64,000 bases of DNA, taken from the NCBI GenBank assembly GCA_009469585.1, contig SSXW01000021.1, forward strand, positions 1-64,000, written 5' to 3'. Each line of letters opens with the position of its first letter. Within the stretch, counting starts at the first letter, position 1. Origin of the DNA: Dechloromonas sp. Dech2017. Lineage in GTDB: Bacteria > Pseudomonadota > Gammaproteobacteria > Burkholderiales > Rhodocyclaceae. Both the position numbers and the translations under genes were made by a program. The notes under the pieces were generated by a model. It was not told the origin of the DNA, ran no database searches, and was given only the letters and a program-made list of their open reading frames with translations. Positions 17,894-26,705 of this stretch are shown one piece after another.

Positions 17894-19072
17894 TCAAACC
17901 GGCCTCCCCGGCCAGGCCTCCCCGGGGAGGCCTGCGCTCAGTGCCGAAACCAGCCCGTAGAGGTCGCTCTGACGGTGTGTCCCGGTCTTTTTGAAAATGC
18001 TCTTCAACTGGCTTTTCAGCGTGTCGGGGCTGATTGCCGTGGTCGTCGCGATATCGCCCAGGCTCATGCCTGCCGACAGGTGGCCGAGCAGGCGGATTTC
18101 GGCGGGCGTCAATTGATAAACGTCGGCGAATAGCCGGGCATCCGGTTGCCTTCGCTGATCAGGGTCGAGCAGGTAGCCGATGCGCGGTGGCTCGTCCGCC
18201 TTGTTCCCGGTGCACGGCATGATCATCAGGATGAGCGGCGAGCGGCGGCCTGTCCTGGGTAGCCGGCCATAGCCCGGCCTTCCGGACGACATCCCGGTCA
18301 AGGTCTTCGTGGCCACGGCCTGCAACTGCCCAGGTGCCGCGTCGGCGGGCGGCATGGTGACTTCGCCTGGTTTGCCGAGGGACCGTGTTGCATTTGCGCT
18401 TTCAGCGTCGCCGCGCAGCAGGCGGCGACTGGCCGGGTTCAGGTGGGTAATTCGGCCTCGGTTGTCGAAAATTACGACCCCGGCGGCCATCAGGTCGATC
18501 GCCTCGAGGCTTTCGTTGCAGGCTGTACTCGTCGCCCGCAGATGCTGCGCGACGCTCAGGGCGCGGGCAATGTGCCCGGCCAGCATGCGCGATAGCGCCT
18601 TGTCGCGGCGCCCGAAAGGCAGTGCGCCATGGTTGTGAAAAAATGCCATCAGGGCGGGTTTGGCGGCCCTATCATCTGCTCCGCCAACGACGGCGCAGCA
18701 CAGGTGCGAGAAGTCGGCTGGAAAGAACGCCTTGTGGCGATAATCCGCGCCCAGGGCTGGCTTGCCGCGCATGAGGTCAATTTCGGTCAGTACCCGGCCC
18801 GGGGCGAACAGGGGCCCGGCCATGCCCGCAGCAATCCATGTCTCGGCGCAGCGATTCAGAAAATCGTCAGCCAGGCCGCAGGATGCGATCAGCCAGTCCG
18901 GCAAGTTCGTTTGCAGCGGGTTGCACAGCAAGGCGGCCGAGGCGTCGAGCAAAGTCAGCATGCCGGCCAGCACGCCAGGCCAGTGTTCCGGGGCCAGGCC
19001 GGCGTCATGAATTATGCCGATCATTTCACTCAGTTCCTTCGCTTTCAGTGCGGCCATGGCAGCCCCCGCCAA
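17894..19072 (-). CDS. LuxR-type transcriptional regulator
   Basis: The 392-residue protein ends in a GerE/LuxR helix-turn-helix (about 325-380: LTPAEIRLLGHLSAGMS, DIATTTAISPDTLKSQLKS, IFKKTGTHRQSDLY). The middle has a PAS-like segment (AAGVVIFDNRGRITHLNPAS near 215). The N-terminal part has no motif I recognise. The layout resembles LuxR regulators with an internal PAS sensor. It is divergent from the PEP-CTERM gene, with a perfect palindrome between them, so it may control that gene or itself. The N-terminal Met choice is uncertain (M1 or M6). Confidence 0.78.
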   Translation of the reverse strand: MAGAAMAALKAKELSEMIGIIHDAGLAPEHWPGVLAGMLTLLDASAALLCNPLQTNLPDWLIASCGLADDFLNRCAETWIAAGMAGPLFAPGRVLTEIDLMRGKPALGADYRHKAFFPADFSHLCCAVVGGADDRAAKPALMAFFHNHGALPFGRRDKALSRMLAGHIARALSVAQHLRATSTACNESLEAIDLMAAGVVIFDNRGRITHLNPASRRLLRGDAESANATRSLGKPGEVTMPPADAAPGQLQAVATKTLTGMSSGRPGYGRLPRTGRRSPLILMIMPCTGNKADEPPRIGYLLDPDQRRQPDARLFADVYQLTPAEIRLLGHLSAGMSLGDIATTTAISPDTLKSQLKSIFKKTGTHRQSDLYGLVSALSAGLPGEAWPGRPV

Positions 19073-19162
19073 CGATAGTGTTGTGGAAAAGCAAGTGTCC
19101 GTTTCACCTGTTCAGGTGAGACGGGAAAATTGACAATCGAGCATCAGCCTGTTGCGTCGGAA

Positions 19163-19192
19163 TACGCCAATCATCTGGGGATGATTGGCGTA
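19163..19192. promoter_or_regulatory. Perfect 13-bp inverted repeat between the LuxR and PEP-CTERM genes
   Basis: Arms TACGCCAATCATC and GATGATTGGCGTA pair without mismatch around TGGG. No T-run follows, so it is not a terminator. Its place 18 bp upstream of a sigma-54-like promoter suggests an operator or activator site. Confidence 0.7.
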
Positions 19193-19209
19193 AGGAAGTC
19201 GGGCAATTT

Positions 19210-19224
19210 TGGCATGAGATGTGC
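19210..19224 (+). promoter_or_regulatory. Putative sigma-54 promoter of the PEP-CTERM gene
   Basis: TGGCATGAGATGTGC has the invariant GG-N10-GC and matches most of the consensus TGGCAC-N5-TTGC. It lies 73 bp before the start codon. PEP-CTERM genes in other Rhodocyclales are known to depend on RpoN and the PrsR activator. Confidence 0.55.
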
Positions 19225-19296
19225 GTATCAGTTCCGCGTCCCCGTCGAAAATATATGCGACAGGGGTATGTCATACAAGAATTCGAGGAGGCGAAA

Positions 19297-20679
19297 ATGA
19301 ACTTGATTGCACTCAGGGCAGGCGTCATTTGGCTGTTCCTTATTGGTCTGCTCCCCCTCACGCATGCGGCACCGATTACCGTCTTGAATGGCGATAACGG
19401 GACATTTCATTTCCTCGATAATGTCAGCGCCAACTCTTTCAATTTTCCCCAGGGCTTGCGACAGACGCTCGGCGCAGTGGATGTCACGGCTGGCGGGTTT
19501 GCGGGGACGACAGGGGCCTACATTCCCGCACCAGCGCCGGGAACGACGATTACGCCGCAACTGTTCGTCGGGGCGCCTTCTCTGAGTGCCAATAATTTTA
19601 CTGTTTCGCCGAATCTCTACGGCCGGTCGCCGGACGCAGCCATCGCGCAGGATGGCCGCTGGTTACTGGGTTTTCAGAATACCGGCGGCGGAACGACGGA
19701 TTACGCAGTGGCGACAACCCGGTCGATCGCCGGAGCTACTGTCATCGATCATCCGGGCAGCGTGTCGATATCTGGTAGCGGTTTTAACCCGACCTTCAAC
19801 TGGACGTTGCCGAGCAATCCCACAAACATCGACGCGGTGAGAATCCAGGTATGGGATCACCAGCGAAGTGTCGGAGTCGGGCTGGCCGGTGTCGGGGGGG
19901 CCGGAATAGCTGACGTGATCTATGTTTCAGGGAAGATTCCGACTACTGCCACTTCTTTCACCTTGCCGGTCGACGCGAATGGATTCATCGCTCCGACAGC
20001 GCTGCCCGGTGGCGGTCAGACTGCACCCTTCCAACTTCAGATCAACGGACTCTATTCGCTGGAGATCAGTTTGCTCGACCTTCGCGACCCCAACGGCGGA
20101 GTCGGTCTGCCCAATATTCTGAGCCGAACCCGTTCCATCTTCGACTTCACCTTCCTCCCCCAGGGGGCTCCGGCCAATGTGTTCTTGCCCATGGTCAACC
20201 TGGCCGGGCCGGCGCCGGTCTTTTCCTTCCAGCCGATTTCCGTACAGCCTGGGCAGCAGATTTTCATCGACCCGCTGCTGGCTGTCGGCTATGACTATCA
20301 GACAGGGCAGGGCAACCCCAATTTCCGGACGATGTTGCTGCCGACCGGCGTGGGCGACAGCATGTACGAGTTGTACCTGTGGCAGAACGGCCAGTGGGTC
20401 AAGGTGGCGGATGTTCAGGGTGGCCAAGAGTACGATTTCGGGGACGGCGGCGTGGACCGCTTCCGGATCCTCGGCATTGAAACCTCGGCCGGCCTGGAGC
20501 CTGACAATCCGACGGCTTTCATCACCGGACTGACCTTCGTCGGGGAAGGGGTGTTCAGCGGAACGATGACGGCCATTACGGTGAACGTTCCCGAGCCTGG
20601 AAGCTTGGTGCCGGTGATGCTTGGCCTGCTCTTCCTGCTCAGGCGGAGAGCGGCCTTGCGGCCGAATAGGCGGGGGTGA
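19297..20679 (+). CDS. PEP-CTERM sorted exoprotein
   Basis: The 460-residue protein starts with a signal peptide (MNLIALRAGVIWLFLIGLLP to HAA) and ends with VPEPGSLVPVMLGLLFLLRRR, a classic PEP-CTERM sorting tail of VPEP motif, one membrane helix and Arg cluster. The body is rich in Gly, Thr, Ser and Asn and looks like a secreted beta-rich domain; I recognise no catalytic motif. Such proteins are processed by exosortase (EpsH/XrtA) and contribute to exopolysaccharide or floc matrices. The ATG is chosen for the signal peptide and the GAGGAG ribosome-binding site 7 bp upstream. No exosortase gene is in this window. Confidence 0.88.
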   Translation: MNLIALRAGVIWLFLIGLLPLTHAAPITVLNGDNGTFHFLDNVSANSFNFPQGLRQTLGAVDVTAGGFAGTTGAYIPAPAPGTTITPQLFVGAPSLSANNFTVSPNLYGRSPDAAIAQDGRWLLGFQNTGGGTTDYAVATTRSIAGATVIDHPGSVSISGSGFNPTFNWTLPSNPTNIDAVRIQVWDHQRSVGVGLAGVGGAGIADVIYVSGKIPTTATSFTLPVDANGFIAPTALPGGGQTAPFQLQINGLYSLEISLLDLRDPNGGVGLPNILSRTRSIFDFTFLPQGAPANVFLPMVNLAGPAPVFSFQPISVQPGQQIFIDPLLAVGYDYQTGQGNPNFRTMLLPTGVGDSMYELYLWQNGQWVKVADVQGGQEYDFGDGGVDRFRILGIETSAGLEPDNPTAFITGLTFVGEGVFSGTMTAITVNVPEPGSLVPVMLGLLFLLRRRAALRPNRRG

Positions 20680-20910
20680 ACGGGAGCGGTTGAAGGTGGG
20701 CCGTTCCGGGTAGTGCTTTCTCTGCTTTGACGGGATGATCTGTGCGTCCCCGCCGATGACACGTCGGTCGGGGATTTTGCCGTTGATTTGTCGAAACCCG
20801 CCGTCGCCCTGATCGCTTGGCAAACCCGGACCGGCACCGGTGGTGCACTGCAGAATGCGCCAGGCAATTAATTTGCTAGACTGTGAACGTTTTGCGGGCA
20901 AAAAAACGGT
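20680..20910. other. Non-coding stretch downstream of the PEP-CTERM gene
   Basis: No gene supported on either strand. No strong terminator hairpin is obvious here. The A-rich segment at 20899-20907 directly precedes the structured region at 20911. Confidence 0.4.
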
Positions 20911-20945
20911 AGGGGGTCGCCCAGTGCAGGATCGGGCCACCCCCT
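20911..20945 (+). ncRNA. Candidate structured leader RNA upstream of the two-component genes
   Basis: AGGGGGT pairs with ACCCCCT, and inside it GCCC pairs with GGGC across a single C/C mismatch. Downstream come a GC-rich stretch and a CTCC...GGAG pairing ending near 20987. No T-run follows, so it is not a simple terminator. I cannot match it to a riboswitch class I know. Confidence 0.35.
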
Positions 20946-21056
20946 GAGCCGCGGCGTTAGCCACGTACTCCAAAGACCATAAAAGGAGAACAGCCCGCAC
21001 AGAATAATGCGGCTGGCTTACGTCATTCTTACGCCGGCATAAGTGGCAACGGATAA

Positions 21057-21728
21057 ATGCGCATACTGATTGCTGAAGACGACACCATCATCGCCGATGG
21101 TCTTTCCCGCTCGCTACGTCAGGGCGGATACGCAGTGGATTGGGCACCGAACGGGCTGGATGCCGAGTCGGCCTTGATGACGGTTCCTTACGATTTGCTG
21201 ATCCTCGACCTTGGCCTGCCCAAGTTGTCCGGCCTTGGCGTGCTAAAGAACCTGCGGGCCCGCAACTGCCAGTTGCCTGTCCTCATCCTGACCGCGCTCG
21301 ACGGAACCGGCGACCGGGTCAAGGGCCTCGATCTCGGGGCCGACGATTACATGGTCAAGCCTTTCGAACTGGCGGAACTGGAGGCCAGGGTCAGGGCGCT
21401 GACCCGCCGCTCGGCCGGTACGGCGCCGACCATCCAGTGCGGCGCGCTGACCTATGACCAGGTCGGCAGGGTGGCCCAGATCCAGGGGCAGGCCCTCGAT
21501 CTCTCGGCCCGCGAAGTGGGCTTGCTCGAGGTGCTGCTCAGCCGCATGGGCCGCCTGGTCAGCAAGGATCAACTGGTGGATCACCTGTGCGGCTGGGGTG
21601 AGGAGGTTAGCCACAATGCCATCGAGGTTTATGTGCATCGCCTGCGCAAGAAAATCGAACCCGGCGGCGTAAAGATCGCAACCGTGCGCGGTCTGGGGTA
21701 TTGCCTTGAGCGACCCCAAGGCGAGTAG
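21057..21728 (+). CDS. OmpR/QseB-family response regulator
   Basis: The 223-residue protein has a receiver domain with acidic pocket EDD (7-9), phospho-acceptor Asp51 in LLILDLGLPK and Lys in MVKPFEL. A winged-helix output domain carries LSAREVGLLEVLLSRMGRLV and a C-terminal VRGLGYCL. It most resembles the QseB/PmrA/TctD group. The adjacent kinase gene overlaps it by 23 bp. No strong ribosome-binding site precedes the ATG. Confidence 0.92.
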   Translation: MRILIAEDDTIIADGLSRSLRQGGYAVDWAPNGLDAESALMTVPYDLLILDLGLPKLSGLGVLKNLRARNCQLPVLILTALDGTGDRVKGLDLGADDYMVKPFELAELEARVRALTRRSAGTAPTIQCGALTYDQVGRVAQIQGQALDLSAREVGLLEVLLSRMGRLVSKDQLVDHLCGWGEEVSHNAIEVYVHRLRKKIEPGGVKIATVRGLGYCLERPQGE

Positions 21729-23208
21729 CTTCTCGCCGACGGCCAGCGAGACCGAGCGCTCGCTGTTCGGCGAGATTCTCGACTGGATGCTGGCCCCGCT
21801 GTTGTTCGTCTGGCCGCTGAGCATCGCCTTTACCCATTATTTTGCCAACAACGTTGCCAACTACCCCTACGACCAGGCGCTCCGCGAACACGTTGCCGCC
21901 ATCGCGCGCCAGGTCAAACTAGTCAATGGCAAGCCGGTGCTGTCGCTGCCGGCTTCGGCTAGGGCGCTGCTGCGTGCCGACGAGACGGACAGCGTCTATT
22001 TCCATGTCGTCACGCTGGAAGGCAAGTTCCTGGCCGGCGACCGCGAGTTGCCGACGCGCCCAGTGCCGACCGATGAATCCGTCGTGGCCGGCGAGATTTA
22101 CCTGCGGGACGCCGAGTTCAGGGGGCAGGATCTGCGCATGGCCTATACCTATCTGGCCGAGCCGAACATGCCGAGGTCACAGTGGGTGGTTATCGAGGTC
22201 GGGGAGACCACCGACAAACGCAGTCAGCTGGCCAACAAGATTGTTGCCAGCGTCATCCTGCCCCAGTTCATCATCATCCCCTTGGCAGTCCTGCTCGTCT
22301 GGTTCGGCCTGTCGCGCGGCCTGCGGCCCCTGACGCGTCTGCGCAAGACGATCGACGCCCGCAAGCCGGACGACCTTTCACCCATCGCCACCCGGCGGGT
22401 GCCGGAAGAACTTGAGCCGCTGGTCGAGGCCTTCAACGAAATGCTCGACCGCATGAAGCGCAGCGTCGAATCCCAGCAACGCTTCGTCGCCGACGCGGCA
22501 CACCAGATGCGCACGCCGCTAACCGGCCTGAAGACGCAGGCCCAGTTCGCCATGCGGGAGACCGACCCGGAGGCCCTGCGCCATGCCTTGCGCCAGATTG
22601 CTACCGGCGTCGACCGCGCTGGTCGCCTGATCAACCAACTGCTGACCCTGGCCAGGACCGAGGGGGGCGAACTGGCCGAACGTCGCCAGGAACCGATGGA
22701 TCTCAGTAACCTGGCCCAATCCGTGGTCAGCGACCTGATCATGGCCGCTATCGCCAAAGATATCGATCTCGGTTTCGAGTCGGAGGGGCCGGCGATGATC
22801 AACGGCAACCGCCTGCTGCTCAGCGAACTGGCCAAGAACCTGATCGACAACGCACTGCGCTACACGCCGATTGGCGGTCATGTGACCTGTCGGGTGGTCG
22901 GCGATACAGCCTCGGTCCGTTTCGAGGTCGAGGACGATGGCGTGGGGATCAGCGAAGAGCAGGCGGAAATGGTCTTCGAGCGTTTCTATCGGGTCGACGA
23001 TTCGAGCAGCGAAGGCAGCGGGCTGGGATTGGCCATCGTTCAGGAAATTGCCGTGCAGCACAGCACCCGGGCCAGTCTGCGCCCGAACCCGACGGGCGGG
23101 GCAATCGCCCGCGTCGTTTTTCCGGCCTGGCATCCACCGGTACCGCCCCTGCCGCCGCCGGATGACTTTTCCGAGCTGTACCGCCAGTCGCCGCCGGTCG
23201 GTACGTGA
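21706..23208 (+). CDS. Two-component sensor histidine kinase
   Basis: The 500-residue protein has a first membrane helix (about 27-45), a periplasmic sensor region of about 130 residues (2CSK_N-like), a second membrane helix (about 182-203), a HAMP-like linker, an H-box in RFVADAAHQMRTPLTGLK (phospho-acceptor His near 267) and an ATPase domain. That domain has NLIDNALRYTP (N box), DDGVGISEEQ (G1) and GSGLGLAIVQ (G2). It belongs with the QseC/TctE-like kinases. The start is inferred to be the TTG at 21706, overlapping the regulator gene. The signal is unknown; TctE homologues respond to tricarboxylates. Confidence 0.9.
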   Translation: MSDPKASSFSPTASETERSLFGEILDWMLAPLLFVWPLSIAFTHYFANNVANYPYDQALREHVAAIARQVKLVNGKPVLSLPASARALLRADETDSVYFHVVTLEGKFLAGDRELPTRPVPTDESVVAGEIYLRDAEFRGQDLRMAYTYLAEPNMPRSQWVVIEVGETTDKRSQLANKIVASVILPQFIIIPLAVLLVWFGLSRGLRPLTRLRKTIDARKPDDLSPIATRRVPEELEPLVEAFNEMLDRMKRSVESQQRFVADAAHQMRTPLTGLKTQAQFAMRETDPEALRHALRQIATGVDRAGRLINQLLTLARTEGGELAERRQEPMDLSNLAQSVVSDLIMAAIAKDIDLGFESEGPAMINGNRLLLSELAKNLIDNALRYTPIGGHVTCRVVGDTASVRFEVEDDGVGISEEQAEMVFERFYRVDDSSSEGSGLGLAIVQEIAVQHSTRASLRPNPTGGAIARVVFPAWHPPVPPLPPPDDFSELYRQSPPVGT

Positions 23209-23256
23209 TGGCACAGGGTTGTTGCACCGGGAACGCCCTAAAACTGCGAAGTCCTG

Positions 23257-23285
23257 TTGCGCAGCACCTATTGCCTCGCTATAAT
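23257..23285 (+). promoter_or_regulatory. Promoter of tRNA-Phe
   Basis: TTGCGC, a 17-bp spacer and a perfect TATAAT, 12 bp before the mature tRNA 5' end. Confidence 0.75.
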
Positions 23286-23297
23286 GCGCCCTCTCTT

Positions 23298-23373
23298 GGC
23301 CAAGTAGCTCAGTTGGTAGAGCAGCGGATTGAAAATCCGCGTGTCGGTGGTTCGATTCCGCCCTTGGCCACCA
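23298..23373 (+). tRNA. tRNA-Phe(GAA)
   Basis: A 76-base cloverleaf with acceptor arms GGCCAAG and CTTGGCC, D-loop AGTTGGTAGA, anticodon loop TTGAAAA (anticodon GAA), TTCGATT T-loop and an encoded CCA end. Confidence 0.97.
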
Positions 23374-23382
23374 AGATTCATT

Positions 23383-23420
23383 ATGAAAAACGGCAACCTT
23401 ACCAGGTTGCCGTTTTTCAT
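23383..23420. terminator. Strong intrinsic terminator after tRNA-Phe
   Basis: Seventeen-base arms (ATGAAAAACGGCAACCT and its complement) flank a TACC loop, with a T-run on both strands. Confidence 0.92.
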
Positions 23421-23469
23421 TTCTCGGTCTGGAAAGGGGAGTGGGTCCGGTACGGAAGAGGAGAACTGC

Positions 23470-24261
23470 GTGGTCAGTGAGGCAGGAGTGGCTGGTTTGA
23501 TCGAGGCGCTCGCCCCGGAGTTTGCCGGCGCGGTCGAATCGCTTGCCGGGGAGCTCAAATTGTCGCCGGCCGATATGGCCGGGTTCGTGCTGCAGTACGG
23601 CCACCAAGGTCTGCTGCTGCAGGCCACGGGGCCGAAGGCGCCGGGGCCGGTGCGGGTCGATTTTGTCGGTGGCGCGGCGGCCCATCGGCGGCTGCAGGGG
23701 GGCGGCAGCGGGCAGATGATCGCCCGGGCGGTCGGTATCCAGTCCGGCGTTCGCCCGACGGTGCTCGATGCGACGGCCGGGTTGGGGCGGGATGCCTTCG
23801 TGCTGGCCCAGTTGGGGTGCCAGGTGACGCTGGTCGAGCGCCATCCGCTGATTGCCGCCCTGCTCGCCGACGGGTTGCGGCGGGCGCGGCTCGATGCCGA
23901 GGTCGGGCCGATTGCCGAGCGGATGCAACTGCGTTGCGGCGATGCCATCGCCTTGATGTCGGGTTGGGCGGACGAGCCGCCGCAGGTGGTCTATCTCGAC
24001 CCGATGTTCCCCCATCGCGACAAGAGCGCGCTGGTCAAGAAGGAAATGCTCCTCTTCCGGCCGCTGGTCGGCGACGATCCGGATGCGCCGGACCTGTTGG
24101 CGGCGGCGCTGGCCCTGGCCAGCCATCGGGTGGTGGTCAAGCGGCCACGCAAGGCACCGCCTGTCGCCGGCCCGGCGCCGGGCTATGCGCTGGAAGGAAA
24201 ATCGACGCGCTTCGACATCTACGCAAAAAAGACCTTGAAGGCGAAGCCGGCCGATTCGTGA
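23470..24261 (+). CDS. rsmJ: 16S rRNA (guanine-1516-N2)-methyltransferase
   Basis: The 263-residue protein has the SAM motif [17 protein letters not shown] and the target motif [19 protein letters not shown], both typical of RsmJ (YhiQ), which methylates G1516 of 16S rRNA. The frame stays open back into the tRNA, but a GTG at 23470 preceded by GAAGAGGAGAA is the sensible start because it avoids the tRNA and terminator. No operon partner is certain; sixA starts 77 bp later. Confidence 0.9.
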   Translation: MVSEAGVAGLIEALAPEFAGAVESLAGELKLSPADMAGFVLQYGHQGLLLQATGPKAPGPVRVDFVGGAAAHRRLQGGGSGQMIARAVGIQSGVRPTVLDATAGLGRDAFVLAQLGCQVTLVERHPLIAALLADGLRRARLDAEVGPIAERMQLRCGDAIALMSGWADEPPQVVYLDPMFPHRDKSALVKKEMLLFRPLVGDDPDAPDLLAAALALASHRVVVKRPRKAPPVAGPAPGYALEGKSTRFDIYAKKTLKAKPADS

Positions 24262-24338
24262 TCTTTGGCCAGCCGGCGTGGCGGTCGTGAAATCACGGCG
24301 TAATATGTCTCGGGCAGCATGCGCGTTTTTCCTGGGGG

Positions 24339-24800
24339 ATGACGATGGATCTCTTGTTGTGGCGCCACGCCGAAGCCGAGGATGGCGAAGACGACATGAA
24401 GCGGCGGCTGACCGCCCGCGGCGAGAAGCAGGCGCGGGCGATGGCCGGGTGGATACGCCACCAGCAGCCAAAGGATCTGCGCATCATCGTCAGCCCGGCG
24501 GTGCGTACGCAGCAGACGGCCGAGGCCCTGAACCTGCCCTTCGAAACGGTTCGCAAGATCGGCCCGGATGCCTGCGTTTCCGAGCTGATCGCCGCCTCGG
24601 GCTGGCCGACGGCGAACGGGGCGGTGCTCATCGTCGGCCATCAGCCGTCGCTCGGTCGCCTGGCGTCGCTGTTGCTGGCCGGCCATGAGACCGAGTGGAG
24701 CATCAAGAAGGGGGCCGTGTGGTGGTTGAGCAACCGGGTGCGTCGCGAGGAAAACCAGACGGTGCTGCGCGCAGTCATGCCGGTGGAATTGCTGGGCTAG
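24339..24800 (+). CDS. sixA: Phosphohistidine phosphatase SixA
   Basis: The 153-residue protein begins MDLLLWRHAEAED, the RHG-type catalytic motif of SixA, and has VSPAVRTQQTAEAL and VGHQPSLGRL with the second catalytic His. SixA removes phosphate from phosphohistidine proteins such as ArcB or NPr in characterised bacteria. A GGGGGATG stretch precedes the start. The ppk2 gene follows 57 bp later. Confidence 0.92.
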   Translation: MTMDLLLWRHAEAEDGEDDMKRRLTARGEKQARAMAGWIRHQQPKDLRIIVSPAVRTQQTAEALNLPFETVRKIGPDACVSELIAASGWPTANGAVLIVGHQPSLGRLASLLLAGHETEWSIKKGAVWWLSNRVRREENQTVLRAVMPVELLG

Positions 24801-24857
24801 ACAAGGGCGCCGGATCGGCGTGAAATAAGCCTTTTGTTCCGGGGATGGAGAAAAGGC

Positions 24858-26063
24858 ATGGCGACCACAAAGAAGAATCCGGCCAAAGCGACGACTGCCC
24901 TTGCCGCGGCGACTGGAGTCGAGCAACAGGAATCAGCAGCGGCCATGGCCTCCGGAACCGCCCCGGCCGGCCCGTCCCCGGTTCGGCGGCGCAATCCGAA
25001 AACGGCAGTGGGTGCGGCCAAGCCGCGCCGGGTGGCGAGCGGCGATACGCCGCCGGCCCTGACGCCGTCGGCGATCGAGGCCTTCGTCGTTGGCGCGGCT
25101 AGCGACGGCGCCCGGGAAACCAAGGCCGGTGCCATGCGTGACGTCATCGCCGGCATGCCGACCGAGGAGTCGGTGGCCTTGCTCCGCGACTTGCTGCGCC
25201 AGCAGGGCGTCAAGGCGGACCGGGTGGTCGCCAATCCGGACGACGAACTGGTCAAGGACTGGCGCGACGGCGGTTACCCCTACAAGAACCTGATGCAGCG
25301 CAAGAACTACGAGCGCCAGAAGTACCGCCTGCAGGTCGAGTTGCTGAAGCTGCAGGCCTGGGTCAAGGAGACCGGGCAGAAGTTGGTCATCCTCTTCGAG
25401 GGGCGTGACGCGGCGGGCAAGGGGGGCACCATCAAGCGCTTCATGGAACACCTCAATCCGCGCGGCGCCCGGGTCGTGGCGCTCGAGAAGCCGAGCGACA
25501 AGGAGCGCGGGCAGTGGTATTTCCAGCGCTATGTCGAGCATCTGCCGACCAACGGCGAGATCGTGCTCTTCGACCGCTCCTGGTACAACCGTTCCGGTGT
25601 CGAGCGGGTGATGGGTTTCTGCAGCGACCAGGAGTACGCCGAGTTCGTGCGCCAGGCGCCGGAATTCGAGCGCATGCTGGCGCGCAACGGCACGCACCTG
25701 ATCAAGTTCTGGTTCTCGGTCAGCCAGGAGGAGCAGCGCCGGCGTTTCCGCGAACGCGAGGTGCATCCGCTCAAGCAGTGGAAACTGTCGCCGATCGACA
25801 TGGCCTCGCTCGACAAATGGGGTGACTACACCAGGGCCAAGGAGGCGATGTTCTTCCACACCGACACGGCCGACGCGCCGTGGACGGTGATCAAGTCGAA
25901 CTGCAAGAAGCGGGCGCGGCTTAACGCCATGCGCTACGTGCTGCACAAGCTGCCCTACAAGAACAAGGACACCGAGAAGATCGGCAATCTCGACCCGCTG
26001 ATCGTCGGCCGGGCCAACGTGGTCTACGAGCGCGGCGAGCAGCAGGGGCTGCCGATTCTGTGA
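24858..26063 (+). CDS. ppk2: Polyphosphate kinase 2 with a long Ala/Lys-rich N-terminal extension
   Basis: The C-terminal 250 residues are a PPK2 domain with Walker A GRDAAGKGG (about 182-190), EKPSDKERGQWYFQRYV, FDRSWYNRSGVERVMGF and a basic tail (NCKKRARLNAMRYVLHKLPY). PPK2 makes nucleoside triphosphates from polyphosphate or the reverse. The first 130 residues are an additional Ala-, Lys- and Pro-rich segment with a histone-H1-like composition (TTKKNPAKATTALAAATG), not part of the usual enzyme. The start at 24858 has an AAAAGG ribosome-binding site. Polyphosphate is prominent in Rhodocyclales. Confidence 0.92.
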   Translation: MATTKKNPAKATTALAAATGVEQQESAAAMASGTAPAGPSPVRRRNPKTAVGAAKPRRVASGDTPPALTPSAIEAFVVGAASDGARETKAGAMRDVIAGMPTEESVALLRDLLRQQGVKADRVVANPDDELVKDWRDGGYPYKNLMQRKNYERQKYRLQVELLKLQAWVKETGQKLVILFEGRDAAGKGGTIKRFMEHLNPRGARVVALEKPSDKERGQWYFQRYVEHLPTNGEIVLFDRSWYNRSGVERVMGFCSDQEYAEFVRQAPEFERMLARNGTHLIKFWFSVSQEEQRRRFREREVHPLKQWKLSPIDMASLDKWGDYTRAKEAMFFHTDTADAPWTVIKSNCKKRARLNAMRYVLHKLPYKNKDTEKIGNLDPLIVGRANVVYERGEQQGLPIL

Positions 26064-26072
26064 ACCCGGTTG

Positions 26073-26115
26073 GCCGGAATTTCGATTTCGGCCGATTTTT
26101 CCCGTCGACCGCAGC
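26073..26115 (-). repeat. Dispersed ~45-bp intergenic repeat, copy 4 (minus strand)
   Basis: Read on the minus strand it begins GCTGCGGTCGACGGG, then AAAAATCGGCCGAAATCG and ends TTCCGGCC. It fills the gap between the converging ppk2 and thioesterase genes. Confidence 0.75.
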
Positions 26116-26124
26116 GCTCCCGGT

Positions 26125-26616
26125 CTAGCTGACGACGTAGGCGGCGCTGCCGGTGGCGATGAGCAGGCCGGCCTCGTTTTCCAGCGTCATCTGCGCCGAG
26201 GCGATGCGCCCGCCGAGGCGGGTCAGGCGCCCGGTGGCGGTGAAAGTCTGGCCGACGCCGGGATGCAGGTAGTCGGCGCGCAGGTCGATGGTGCCGAGCC
26301 GGCCGAAGCGCTGGGCGATCTGCTCGGTGTTTTCGTCGTTGAATTTCTCGGCGATGCCGACCATCACCGCCATGCCGGCTACGGCATCGAGCGCCGTGGA
26401 AATCACCCCGCCATGCAGGCGGCCGTGCAGGTAGTGGCCGACCAGGTCGGGACGCATGTTGAAGGTCAGCTGCGGCGCAGCCGGGTCGAGCGAGGCGACC
26501 TTGAAGCCGACGATTTCGTGAAAAGAGATACGGTGTTCGAACATTTCGCGCAGGGCGGCTTCGAGGCGGGCCTGTTCGGGGGGCGAACGACGGGGAGCGG
26601 AAGGATGGGCGGTCAT
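26125..26616 (-). CDS. Hot-dog fold thioesterase (PaaI/YigI-like)
   Basis: The 163-residue protein has a hot-dog thioesterase pattern: HYLHGRLHGGVISTALDAVAG with the conserved HGG near the middle, followed by TIDLRADYLHPGVGQTF. It probably hydrolyses an acyl-CoA. The frame extends to 26667, but that would cover the terminator of the upstream lpd operon (26634-26666), so I use the ATG at 26616. An ATG at 26634 is the other option. Confidence 0.82.
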   Translation of the reverse strand: MTAHPSAPRRSPPEQARLEAALREMFEHRISFHEIVGFKVASLDPAAPQLTFNMRPDLVGHYLHGRLHGGVISTALDAVAGMAVMVGIAEKFNDENTEQIAQRFGRLGTIDLRADYLHPGVGQTFTATGRLTRLGGRIASAQMTLENEAGLLIATGSAAYVVS

Positions 26617-26633
26617 GGGCGGCGTTTTTAGCA

Positions 26634-26666
26634 TAAAAAAATGGCGACGGGGATGAGCCGTCGCCA
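26634..26666 (-). terminator. Intrinsic terminator of the pyruvate dehydrogenase operon
   Basis: Arms GGCGACGG and CCGTCGCC enclose a 7-base loop. On the minus strand the hairpin is followed by a T-run. Confidence 0.88.
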
Positions 26667-26705
26667 AAACCGAACGCTAAAAATGTTTAGCGGACGCAGA
26701 GGACT

